Source of the DNA: CAUZFZ01 sp963579025 | Lineage (GTDB): Bacteria > Planctomycetota > Planctomycetia > Planctomycetales > Planctomycetaceae | NCBI GenBank assembly: GCA_963579025.1 | Contig: CAUZFZ010000010.1 | Coordinates: 49,644-113,643 of the forward strand | Direction of reading: 5' to 3' | DNA length: 64,000 nucleotides | Shown here: positions 51,088 through 59,207 of the stretch, piece by piece | Numbering within the stretch: the stretch's first letter is position 1 | Layout of the letters: each line of letters starts with the position of its first letter | Notes under the pieces: model-generated | The model's input: the letters and a program-made list of their open reading frames with translations, nothing else | The model's database searches: none | Told to the model about the DNA's origin: nothing | Position numbers and translations under genes: made by a program

Positions 51088-51519
51088 ATGAGCGAACCGT
51101 CCCATCGGATACTGCTGCGAGGTCCGTGGCAGTGCGAATGGCTCGAAGGTCCAGAGCCCCCACTCCCCGAGCGATCGTCGTCGGTTCGCATGCCAGTCTC
51201 CTGGCAGGACGCATTTGGTCCCGTGGCTGGCCGCGTGCGATTCCAACGCCGTTTTCACAGTCCCACGAATCTTGAGCCGGAAGAGCACGTCATTCTGGCA
51301 TTCGAAGGACTGGAGGGCACAGCGGAGATTTCCGTCAATGGAACCCGCATCGCAAGTGCCGGGCCGATTGAAGACATCCTGCGATGCGACGTCACGGAAT
51401 TCCTGCGGCCCTTCAACGATTTGACCGTCGACATCGACTTCGACGCACGCTCAACCGACCGGCCCGGCGGGCTGTGGAAACCCGTCGCAATCGAAATTCA
51501 TTTCGTGATGCCGGGCTGA
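51088..51519 (+). CDS. Stand-alone GH2 sugar-binding-like beta-sandwich protein
   Basis: A 143-residue protein without a signal peptide. The pattern RILLRGPWQCEWLEGPEPP, RMPVSWQDAFG, RVRFQRRFHSPTNL, VILAFEGLEGTAEISVNGTRI and DVTEFLRPFNDLTVDI is that of the N-terminal jelly-roll (sugar-binding) domain of GH2 enzymes such as beta-galactosidase and beta-mannosidase. The TIM-barrel and other domains are absent, and the stop at 51519 is followed by the convergent FHA gene, so no continuation is visible. It could be a free-standing binding protein or a truncated remnant of a larger gene. No Shine-Dalgarno; a REP repeat lies immediately upstream. Confidence 0.7.
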   Translation: MSEPSHRILLRGPWQCEWLEGPEPPLPERSSSVRMPVSWQDAFGPVAGRVRFQRRFHSPTNLEPEEHVILAFEGLEGTAEISVNGTRIASAGPIEDILRCDVTEFLRPFNDLTVDIDFDARSTDRPGGLWKPVAIEIHFVMPG

Positions 51520-51534
51520 GGAAAATCGGGCCAG

Positions 51535-51972
51535 CTAATGCTGCGGGATCGCGCCCACGATGGTGGACGGCATGTCATCCGAATCTGAGTGCAGCATGAC
51601 CTGAAAGCTGATCATGCCCAGAGTCAGTTGGTCGCCGGAACAAAGCGGCGCCTCACTGACAGGGACTTCGTTAACCAGCGTGCCATTGCGGCTGTTGAGG
51701 TCTCGGACAAAGACCCCGCTGCGATCGCGTTCAATTGAGCAGTGAAAGCGACTGATCCAATGATTGTCGATGAAAACGTCGGCCTTGGGACTGCGTCCGA
51801 TCACCGCCGGTAACTCACTGAGTTCGAAACCGTCGATCACTCGAGCTGCGTCCACGCACACGAATTCCAGGCGGAATGAATGGTTGTCGTTCATGACAGA
51901 ATTCTGATCGGCTTCACTGACTCTCAGATTCGAAATCATTGATTTAGCGTCCCGTTGTTGTGAGTGCGGCAT
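51535..51972 (-). CDS. FHA-domain protein
   Basis: A 145-residue protein consisting of a short N-terminus and one forkhead-associated domain (about 40-115). The key FHA motifs are visible: VIGRSPKADVFID (GR..), HWISRFHCSIERD (SRxH) and LNSRNGTLVNE (N-G). FHA domains bind phosphothreonine peptides and are partners of Ser/Thr kinases, such as the one encoded 3.3 kb away at 55299. No catalytic domain. Start is uncertain: ATG 51972 gives the longest form; ATG 51939 and 51894 are alternatives, none with a strong Shine-Dalgarno. Convergent with the GH2-like gene. Confidence 0.85.
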   Translation of the reverse strand: MPHSQQRDAKSMISNLRVSEADQNSVMNDNHSFRLEFVCVDAARVIDGFELSELPAVIGRSPKADVFIDNHWISRFHCSIERDRSGVFVRDLNSRNGTLVNEVPVSEAPLCSGDQLTLGMISFQVMLHSDSDDMPSTIVGAIPQH

Positions 51973-52262
51973 CTCGAACCGCGCTGCTTCGCAGATTGCC
52001 GGAGGACGGTCAATTCGACGTTGGTCGAAGTCTCGTGAGCGTTACGTACGGTGACGGACCAGTGACTCGCTGGGAGGCGCGCACGACCGGAAAATACCGG
52101 CAGATGACGTAACAACTCTGAGAAATTGGGAATGGGAATGTCAGCGGGATGGTTGTTCGGCAGGTTCGCCGCAGGTGGGGATTCGGCAGGTGCTGTTTGC
52201 AGGGCGGGGGGAGGGAATCTCTCGCAGTCGCGATGGGCCGCGCTCAGGATTGAGCTGCGGCG

Positions 52263-52664
52263 TCAGGAAGTCGTTTGAGGGGCATACGTCAGCAGGAAGT
52301 TCTCAAATCGAAGGCCATCCTCATCGGAAGTGTCGGCGATCGTTTCGAAGAGACGCAGGATGATCTGATGGAAGCGTTCACGACACAACGAATAAAAATT
52401 GTGTTTTCCGTCCCTGCGAACCTTTACGAGGCCGGTCTGTTTCAACAGAGCCAAATGGTGACTGACCGCTGGCTGACTCTGCTTCAAGCGACGGCACATG
52501 ACGCCCACGTTCAATTCCGACTCGTTCATCAGGAAAAAAACGACGCGCAACCGACTGGGCTCGGCCAACATCTTGCAGATTTGAGCAACGTCGTAGAACT
52601 CCTCGGGAAGTTCCTCAGGTCTATCCAGAGTGGCGTCAGTGGACGCTTCCAGCGTGGCAATCAT
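52263..52664 (-). CDS. ArsR-family winged-helix transcriptional regulator
   Basis: A 133-residue ArsR-type dimeric repressor. The HTH and wing are in LAEPSRLRVVFFLMNESELN, LKQSQPAVSHHLALLKQTGL and VKVRRDGKHNFYSL, where the recognition helix is the central one. No metal-binding CxC in the usual alpha-3 site is seen (position reads NVGVMCRRL, with a single Cys), so a non-metal or redox signal is possible. ATG 52664 follows GGAG by 8 nt; the ATG at 52679 has none. Its upstream region (52665-52830) is notably A/T-rich. Neighbours are the HisA-like gene on the same strand and FHA downstream; no obvious target operon. Confidence 0.87.
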   Translation of the reverse strand: MIATLEASTDATLDRPEELPEEFYDVAQICKMLAEPSRLRVVFFLMNESELNVGVMCRRLKQSQPAVSHHLALLKQTGLVKVRRDGKHNFYSLCRERFHQIILRLFETIADTSDEDGLRFENFLLTYAPQTTS

Positions 52665-52728
52665 CAGAATTCTCCGCATGAGTAATCGTGGGCGGGAATC
52701 TATGACTGCCTTCGACTCGCTGACAGGA

Positions 52729-52830
52729 TGTTTTTCGTATATATTTCCTGTTTTTGCGTCACTGTTGCGGTTTTACAGTCGGACATCTGTACGTAAACCA
52801 TTTTGTAGTTGTTACTTACAGCTCATATGT
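52729..52830. promoter_or_regulatory. A/T-rich segment upstream of the ArsR gene
   Basis: About 100 bp with long T and A runs (TTTTTCGTATATATTTCC, CATTTTGTAGTTG) in an otherwise G/C-rich window, between the HisA-like stop and the ArsR start. On the minus strand GGAAATATATACG could hold a -10 for the ArsR gene. A short inverted pair TACAG..CTGTA is present. Likely promoter/operator DNA; no protein is encoded. Confidence 0.4.
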
Positions 52831-53583
52831 TTAGGCGCCGTATCCGTCAGTCCCGTCGAGATTCGCGAGTTCGTCGGCAGTGACGGCCCCCGTGTGAAGT
52901 GCAGACGCAATCAACACGCCGTGCAGGTTCTGCGCGGCGATCACCTGTATGTCGGCAGACGAACGCACTCCGCCGCCCGTGATGAGATTCGACCGAGGCG
53001 CGAAGTCTGCCAGCTCGCGGCACAGCGGGAGCGTCGAAACTCCCTGTCCGACTCCGACGGCGGCCAGATCGAGCACGATCATGTCCCGGACACCTGCTTC
53101 GAGGACCGCCGCTCCTATGTCCAAAGGCTCGGGGCTGAGCAGATCGAAGAACGTTCGCACTGGCACTCCGGCGTTCAGGTCGAGGCTGAAGACAACGCGA
53201 TCAGCCCCAACACTTCGGACCAGCATCTCCAGCGATGACAGCAGCGGCCACGTTTCCAGACCAGCGATGACTTGTGTTGCCCCGGCGGCAAGTGAAGCCT
53301 CGGCATCGGCGGCGCTGCGCAGGCCACTGTCGATCAGCAATCGAAAACCCTCGGCGGCCAAAGTTCGGTAGATTTCATAACTGGGTTCACCTCGCAGAAT
53401 CGCATCGAGGTCGGCGACATAGAGCGTGTTCAGGCCGAATGTGTCCCGGAATGCGAATGCCACGTCGAGTGGGTCAGCGGACGGGACGATCACACTCTCG
53501 ACCGGACGATATGATTCGCGCTGACCGGCAACTCCGCGGACGACGACACCATCGAGCAGGTCCAGCACCGGGATGATCAGCAT
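52831..53583 (-). CDS. HisA/HisF-like TIM-barrel protein
   Basis: A 250-residue (beta/alpha)8 protein of the HisA family but outside the histidine-pathway group. The N-terminus (IIPVLDLLDGVVVRGVAGQR) and the loop Y-V-A-D-L-D-A (LYVADLDAILRGEP) match the HisA fold, and the C-terminal phosphate motif is seen as LITGGGVRSSADIQ and GVLIASALHTGAV. The second internal repeat of HisA, with D-x-G-T, is altered (VLDLAAVGVGQG). This pattern is that of HisA-related proteins found in archaea, methylotrophs and planctomycetes, which have tetrahydromethanopterin-linked C1 genes. A role there is a hypothesis; no other such gene is near. Confidence 0.75.
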   Translation of the reverse strand: MLIIPVLDLLDGVVVRGVAGQRESYRPVESVIVPSADPLDVAFAFRDTFGLNTLYVADLDAILRGEPSYEIYRTLAAEGFRLLIDSGLRSAADAEASLAAGATQVIAGLETWPLLSSLEMLVRSVGADRVVFSLDLNAGVPVRTFFDLLSPEPLDIGAAVLEAGVRDMIVLDLAAVGVGQGVSTLPLCRELADFAPRSNLITGGGVRSSADIQVIAAQNLHGVLIASALHTGAVTADELANLDGTDGYGA

Positions 53584-53964
53584 GGTGGATACGGTAAGTT
53601 CATACGCGCTTCTGAGATAGGAAGCCAGGTGCGCTCTACGTCGGTTGGGTTCATTAAAGACTGATGCTTAACGATTGGCGAAGTGTCGGGACTGGTCATC
53701 ATCTGGAACGGTCGCAGCACTCCAAGTGGCTTTCACTTCGAAAACAACACTCATCAATCGATTCTGTCGTCGCATGATTCTGCGAAAACATGTTGGTCGA
53801 AATTGGGTTCGAAGGGGACTGGATGTCGGATTCGCCCGGCGCGGAAGAAGTTCCAGTGAGTGTAGACGGCCTGGGCGCTGGTGGCGGCTCCTTTGCCCTC
53901 TCGGGTTACGATCGGGCAGCATTCGAACCGTTGTTTCAAGGAGCCACCACTGATATCAGAACGC

Positions 53965-54180
53965 CATCAGTTCCACGGTCACGATTCTTCGGCCGACTCT
54001 CAGAAACTGGCGAAGTTCCAGGCGCGGGACGGTCAGTTGCTGCTGTCGATGCTCGACGTTGTGGAGCAGGCTCAATGTGCCATTGATGAGGTCGTTGATG
54101 TCATGGGACCGGAAACGATCGAGGCCATCCTCCGCATGAGTGCTAAGCAACTCGCGGGGGCGGCAGCAGATCAGCACATT
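53965..54180 (+). pseudogene. Degenerate transposase fragment (IS256/mutator-like)
   Basis: The frame reads FQARDGQLLLSMLDVVEQAQ, then CAIDEVVDVMGPETIEAILRM and SAKQLAGAAADQ. This resembles the N-terminal helical region of IS256/mutator-type transposases from planctomycetes. Upstream of 53965 the reading switches frame (SGYDRAAFEPLFQGATT in another frame), and downstream it runs into the 3' end of the peroxidase gene, so the element is truncated and frameshifted. No terminal inverted repeats were found. The 53584-53964 part holds no supported gene. Confidence 0.45.
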
Positions 54181-55280
54181 TATCGGACGCGTCGGCGGTC
54201 ACCGATGGCCGACCGTGCGGCATCGAAGCTGGTCAGGCCTTCCAATAGAAAAGTACGCAAGTCCCGTTTCTGCCGCGCTGTCAAGTTGAGCGGGAAGACC
54301 TCCTCGTCCAACTGATCATTTGCCAGGCCGCCGTTGTTATAGAAGTCTATCACAGTATCCAGTGACGTGAGACTGCCGTCGTGCATGTATGGGGGGTGTA
54401 AGGCGACGTTTCTCAGTCCGGGTGTCTTAAAACTCGCGCGATCACCTTCAAGTCCGCTGATCTTCTTGCGCCCCTCGTCAACTGGGATTGAATCGACCCC
54501 AATTCCAATATTGTGAAATGCTCTGTCCGTGAAAAGCGAACCTGCGTGACAGGCTCCACAGTGAGCCTTTCCATAGAACAGCTTCAGCCCTCGCTGAGCT
54601 GATGTGGACATGGCGTTCCGATCGCCGGCACGGAAGCGGTCAACTGGAGCGTCACCTGCGAGGATCGTTCGCTCGAAGGCGGCAATCGCGTTGCCGATAC
54701 CTTCTACACTTGGGGGACCATTGAACGCCTCTCTGAACCGATCGAGATACTCCGGAACTTGAGCGATCCGGCCAACGACCGACGACAGAGTCTGCTCTCC
54801 CATTTCGCCCGGATTGACCAACGGTTGCAGGGCCTGATTCTCCAAACTGGTTGCGCGACCATCCCAGAACAGGTTTTCAGCCCAGGCGACGTTGAAAAGG
54901 CTTGGCGCGCGTCGGAGTTGTTTTTCGCCGCGGAATCCGACGGCTGTCGCGTGCCTGCCTGTCCAGCCGTGCTGGGGATCATGGCAGGTCGCGCAGGATA
55001 CTGAGCCGTCTACAGATAATCGGCGATCAAAAAACAGCTGCCGGCCCAGACGGATTATTGAGATGTTCGTATTGGCGGCTTCGTCCGGAAGTCGAGGCAG
55101 ACCGCGGAGGATCTGCAATTCACTCAGCAATTCTCCATCTGTCTGCTGAGTGACCGCATCCGATGTCAGCAGCCAAAAGCAGACGAATATGGAAAAACAG
55201 AGTACACGAATTTCGCGGTCTGCCTGGTCCTGGGCGCTGCTCGCGCTCGGGCGAATCGTGTTCAGATTCAGTCGCCACAT
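54180..55280 (-). CDS. Di-haem cytochrome c peroxidase (CcpA/MauG family)
   Basis: A 366-residue exported haem protein. The membrane/signal segment is about 25-42 (RVLCFSIFVCFWLL). Two haem c motifs are present: C96-A-T-C-H100 and C241-G-A-C-H245. Between them are the family landmarks DPQHGWTG, RRAPSLFNVA and FWDGRA, and after them DRAFHNIGIG and SFKTPGLRNVALHPPYMHDGS. Enzymes of this kind reduce hydrogen peroxide with electrons from periplasmic cytochromes; MauG-like ones modify proteins. It begins 18 bp after the stop of the WD40-kinase gene on the same strand (GGAG 10 nt upstream), so the two form an operon. Its 3' end touches the transposase fragment. Confidence 0.93.
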   Translation of the reverse strand: MWRLNLNTIRPSASSAQDQADREIRVLCFSIFVCFWLLTSDAVTQQTDGELLSELQILRGLPRLPDEAANTNISIIRLGRQLFFDRRLSVDGSVSCATCHDPQHGWTGRHATAVGFRGEKQLRRAPSLFNVAWAENLFWDGRATSLENQALQPLVNPGEMGEQTLSSVVGRIAQVPEYLDRFREAFNGPPSVEGIGNAIAAFERTILAGDAPVDRFRAGDRNAMSTSAQRGLKLFYGKAHCGACHAGSLFTDRAFHNIGIGVDSIPVDEGRKKISGLEGDRASFKTPGLRNVALHPPYMHDGSLTSLDTVIDFYNNGGLANDQLDEEVFPLNLTARQKRDLRTFLLEGLTSFDAARSAIGDRRRVR

Positions 55281-55298
55281 GGCCGAGGATCTCCGGGT

Positions 55299-58200
55299 TT
55301 ATTCCGCCAGCCAACGAAAAATGCGGCCAGCCTCGTCGCCAGACAGGAGATGACGTGTCGCTGAGTTCCACGCGACACTCAGGACAGTGCTTTCATGTCC
55401 GGCCAGAGTGACGAGCACATCGCCGCTGCGAGTGTCCCACACGCGCAGTCGCTGATCGCGGCCACCGGAAACCAGTCGCGAGCCGTCGTCGTTGAATGCC
55501 AGGCAGTGAATTGCAGCCGTGTGCGAGTGAAGTTCGCGAATCAGAGTGCCATCGGCCGGATTCCAGATTCTTACGACTGCATCGCTCCCGGCAGTTGCGA
55601 TCTGGTTCTGACTCCATGCGATACAGTGAAGCAAATCATCGCCCGTGTGAATCTCCCTGTCCGATGTCTGATTCTCGAGGGAATGAATCCGCAGCACACC
55701 GTCGCGCGCGACCGTGGCTATGCGCTCTCCGGTCAAATTCCATGCGACGTCGGTGATTTCCAGTGAGCTGATTCTCCTGGCCGACTGTTCTTCGAGCGAT
55801 GTCGTGTCCCATACGTGAAGCACTCCCTCGGTTCCTGCAGTTGCAATCCGTGTGCCCTGAGTATTGAAGCGAATCTTGAGTATGTCATTAACGTCAGCCA
55901 GAACTGCCTCAGCTGACTTCCACGGGTGGGACATCATGTGCAAATGCCCATCGACGCCGGACCATGCCGTGTATTGGCCATCCGCTGAAACCGCCGTTGT
56001 CCACACTTGGCCCTCCCCCGATTCGTTGCCCGCGATCACGGCGCCGCTGTCAAGTTCGAGAAGAGTGAATCGATTTCCGTGAGCAGCTGTCACGTGCCGT
56101 GCCGTCGAATCGACCTGCAGGTCGTAGACAGGAAACGGAGACTCAAGAAGGACAACGACGCCATCCTGCTGTTGCGTGTTCCACGATCCTATCGTCCCGT
56201 CGTCACTGACCGATATCAGCAGATCGGCCGAGGCAAATCCAAGTGCTGTCACTGTGGCAGAATGCCCGCGAAACGTACCGAGATTCTGCTGCGAAACGGT
56301 GTGCCACAAGTAGATCAACCCGTCCTCGGAACCGGCGGCGATGTACTCGCCATCCGGAGACCAGGCCAGCGAAGCAAGTGGCAATCCCGTTCCCATAAGT
56401 CGGCCTTTCGTCGAACCGTTACGCACATCGAACAGGTTGACTGCGTGGCCGTCGTTGGCAATCGCCAGTAGATCGCCAGCTGGTGAGAACGCGAGTGCCC
56501 GTGCCGGTTTCGAACCGTCTGTCAATTCGTGCGGCTCGAACGAGCCGTCGATCGACAGTATCTGGACGCCTTCATCAGGGCCCGCAATGACCAGCGTGCG
56601 GTCATCGGGTGAGAGTGCAAGTGCCGACACTGCGGTTGCGTCCCAAAGCTCGTCAATCGTCTGGAGAGAAGCCGCATCAAGTTGTCTGACTTCACCGAAT
56701 CCAGTTCGAATGTCACCAGTCCCGAGAATGATCTGGCTTCCGTCGTGCAACCACGTCAGACACGTCACCGGCCGCCGAACATGCAACTCCTGCAGTAATT
56801 CTCCGCTCAAACGATCGTAGACTTTGACGGAACCATCACTGCCACCGCTCGCGAACTTTGCACCATCAGGAGACGCGGCCACAACCGTGACGTCCCAATC
56901 ATGATCCTGCACACGGAATCTCGCTGTTCCCGTCGCCATGTCCCAAAGCGCCGTTGTGTGATCTCGGCCGCCTGTCACCACCTGGGTACCACCGGGCAGG
57001 ACGGACATTGCCAGTACACCGTCCACATGCGCGTTCACGATTCGATGCCGCGTGTTGCACAGGCGGCTCATGTAATACCACTCCCATTGACGCAAATCGG
57101 TCGGGCACGCGTCAAGCAGATCCCGTACCCGGTCAATACGTCCAGCAGACCATTCGCGTTCGGTCAGAGAAATGCGATGCGCGTAGGCCTTTTGTCTGAT
57201 GACCTTCAGATTCCGCCGAACCTCGTGGGCAATGGCAGTGGCGGTTTCTGCTTCACGGTCGGCCCGTTTTCGCTCTCGGGCTTCGTCCTGCTTCGCCATC
57301 AAAGCACTATTGCGCTCGGAGTTGATCCAGAAGAAGGCGATGACAACTGTCGCCAGAACCGACGCAAGCAGACCACGCGATACAATGCGAATTCGGTTCA
57401 TACGTTGCGTGTGTTCGACTTCACGACGTTGCTTCTCAGCCAACTCTTCAAACAGGTCGAGACGCAACTCCGTATGCGTCAGATCCTCCATGTCCAGGAC
57501 TGAGCCGCACAGGTCGTAGTCCTTTTTCCTGAGCGCACTCTCGGCGTACGCCAGCCGTGCATCGCTGGCACCTCTGATGGCCGCCTCATTGCCGAGCCAC
57601 AGTTCGTGAGCCTGCTCGAACGCGAAAATCGCCTTGGAATAGACTTCATGGTCGTCGGATTCCCTGGCTCCCGAGAGAAACTCCTGGCCTTGCTCGGCGA
57701 GAGAATTGCTCTCGATGTGAGCAAAGTACTCTCTCACAGCGTCCTGAAAGTCGGCCGCCGTCTGGTATCGAGCCTCACGTGAACGCGACATTGCCTGCAT
57801 GGCAATGTCCATCAGCATTCCAGATTCCCCGCTCGGGGCGATTTCATTCTGCGCCGCCGCGCGCAAACATTCCCTGATCGTCTTTTGCGGGTGCGGTGGA
57901 GAACCAGTCAGAATCTCAAACAGAAGCGTGCCCAGCAGATAGACGTCACTCCGGCGGTCGACTTTCTCAACCGGACCATTGGCCATTTCCGGAGCCATAT
58001 AGCAAGGCGTGCCGCCAGACCGGGGTTTCGGAAACGACATGCGTTTCGGATTGTCCAGGGTGGGCATAGCCAGGCCCCAGTCCATGACCAGGACCTCCCC
58101 GAACTCGCCGAGCATCACGTTGGCTGGCTTCAGATCCCGATGAATGAAGCCCCGTGCATGTGCCAGTGCGACAGCATCCGCGACCCGCATGAGGATGTTC

Positions 58201-58934
58201 AGGTTCTCCCGCAGAGAACTTTCGGGCATCCGATCGGCCCACTCGACTCCGTGAACCTGCTTCATCACATAGAACGGCGTGTTGCCGCCATCCAGACCAA
58301 GATCGTAAACGGGGACGATGTTGGGATGGTCCAGTTCACCAGTAATCATCGCTTCTGAGACAAATGAGAGTCGCGAACTCTCGCGTCGGGCGGCGCCCGT
58401 CTTCAGGACCTTGATCGCCACCTGCCGGTCAATGGAATTCTGTCTTGCCGCGTAGACCTGGCCGATTCCACCTTCTCCCAACAGTTCCTCGCGCACGTAA
58501 TCGGGAATCCCCTTCGGGTCGGTGTCCTGACGGCTGACTTCTCGTTGCTTCAGTACAGGGTCGAAACTCTGGACGAGGGTCTGATCCGGGTCAGTTTTGA
58601 TCGTCTGGTGTGGCATTGCCTCGTCGACGATCGAATCGGTCCACTGCATGGTGATCATGCGATCGAGGTCGGAGCTAATCGTCGACTCGTGGTCTGGCTC
58701 CAACTGTGTATCACCCGCCGACTGTGTATCACTGGAGCTGCCAATGGCCGGTCGAGCAGTGGTTTCGCAATCGAACTGCTGATCGGAAAGTGCCTGGTAG
58801 GGAACGTCGAATTGAGTCAGTTGCTGACCAATTGTGGCATCCGGGTCACCGTCGTTTTCGCTGACGGCCCGAGCGGCGCTGCCGTCCGGATTCCCATCTG
58901 AATTGCTGTGATTCGATGTCGGTGGCCCGTTCAT
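55299..58934 (-). CDS. Ser/Thr protein kinase with C-terminal WD40 repeats
   Basis: A 1211-residue membrane kinase. Residues 1-140 are disordered and acidic. The Hanks-type kinase domain (about 146-415) has GEGGIG (153-158), the catalytic Lys K175 in VAIKVLK, HRDLKPAN (265-272) and DWG (285-287) in place of DFG, a substitution frequent in planctomycete kinases. APE is seen in MAPEMAN. A membrane helix follows (around 560-580, LASVLATVVIAFFWI), placing the C-terminal domain outside the cytoplasm. About 12-14 WD40 repeats fill 640-1205 (for example SVSDDGTIGSWNT, IATAGSDAVVRIWN, LVSGGRDQRLRVWDT), likely two propellers. Signals sensed by the propeller could be relayed to the kinase. It is co-transcribed with a di-haem peroxidase. 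Confidence 0.95.
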   Translation of the reverse strand: MNGPPTSNHSNSDGNPDGSAARAVSENDGDPDATIGQQLTQFDVPYQALSDQQFDCETTARPAIGSSSDTQSAGDTQLEPDHESTISSDLDRMITMQWTDSIVDEAMPHQTIKTDPDQTLVQSFDPVLKQREVSRQDTDPKGIPDYVREELLGEGGIGQVYAARQNSIDRQVAIKVLKTGAARRESSRLSFVSEAMITGELDHPNIVPVYDLGLDGGNTPFYVMKQVHGVEWADRMPESSLRENLNILMRVADAVALAHARGFIHRDLKPANVMLGEFGEVLVMDWGLAMPTLDNPKRMSFPKPRSGGTPCYMAPEMANGPVEKVDRRSDVYLLGTLLFEILTGSPPHPQKTIRECLRAAAQNEIAPSGESGMLMDIAMQAMSRSREARYQTAADFQDAVREYFAHIESNSLAEQGQEFLSGARESDDHEVYSKAIFAFEQAHELWLGNEAAIRGASDARLAYAESALRKKDYDLCGSVLDMEDLTHTELRLDLFEELAEKQRREVEHTQRMNRIRIVSRGLLASVLATVVIAFFWINSERNSALMAKQDEARERKRADREAETATAIAHEVRRNLKVIRQKAYAHRISLTEREWSAGRIDRVRDLLDACPTDLRQWEWYYMSRLCNTRHRIVNAHVDGVLAMSVLPGGTQVVTGGRDHTTALWDMATGTARFRVQDHDWDVTVVAASPDGAKFASGGSDGSVKVYDRLSGELLQELHVRRPVTCLTWLHDGSQIILGTGDIRTGFGEVRQLDAASLQTIDELWDATAVSALALSPDDRTLVIAGPDEGVQILSIDGSFEPHELTDGSKPARALAFSPAGDLLAIANDGHAVNLFDVRNGSTKGRLMGTGLPLASLAWSPDGEYIAAGSEDGLIYLWHTVSQQNLGTFRGHSATVTALGFASADLLISVSDDGTIGSWNTQQQDGVVVLLESPFPVYDLQVDSTARHVTAAHGNRFTLLELDSGAVIAGNESGEGQVWTTAVSADGQYTAWSGVDGHLHMMSHPWKSAEAVLADVNDILKIRFNTQGTRIATAGTEGVLHVWDTTSLEEQSARRISSLEITDVAWNLTGERIATVARDGVLRIHSLENQTSDREIHTGDDLLHCIAWSQNQIATAGSDAVVRIWNPADGTLIRELHSHTAAIHCLAFNDDGSRLVSGGRDQRLRVWDTRSGDVLVTLAGHESTVLSVAWNSATRHLLSGDEAGRIFRWLAE

Positions 58935-59207
58935 TTGTCTTTCCAGTAGTCATTCCATCCCGTGTTCTCGACTTCGCGCAGACGCACCTTCGGCGCGTTG
59001 GCGGACGACTCATTAAGAATGTCCAAACGACTATAACTCAGGACACCGGGCGTCGCATTCCCGCAGATGTGAAGCTGGGCAAGGCAGGTCGACTCTCTGG
59101 ATTGTAAGGATTGTTTCAATTCTGGTGATTCCGCTCGCCGATCTCAGTTCGGTGTGGCGTCGACGAGCACACACGAATTCCTCAGACGCAATCTGGGATC
59201 TCGGGTG

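Noticed and set aside
52665..52830. A/T-rich stretch as a sign of a phage or transferred island
   Set aside because: It is only about 100 bp, holds no gene and fits a promoter region between two ordinary genes.
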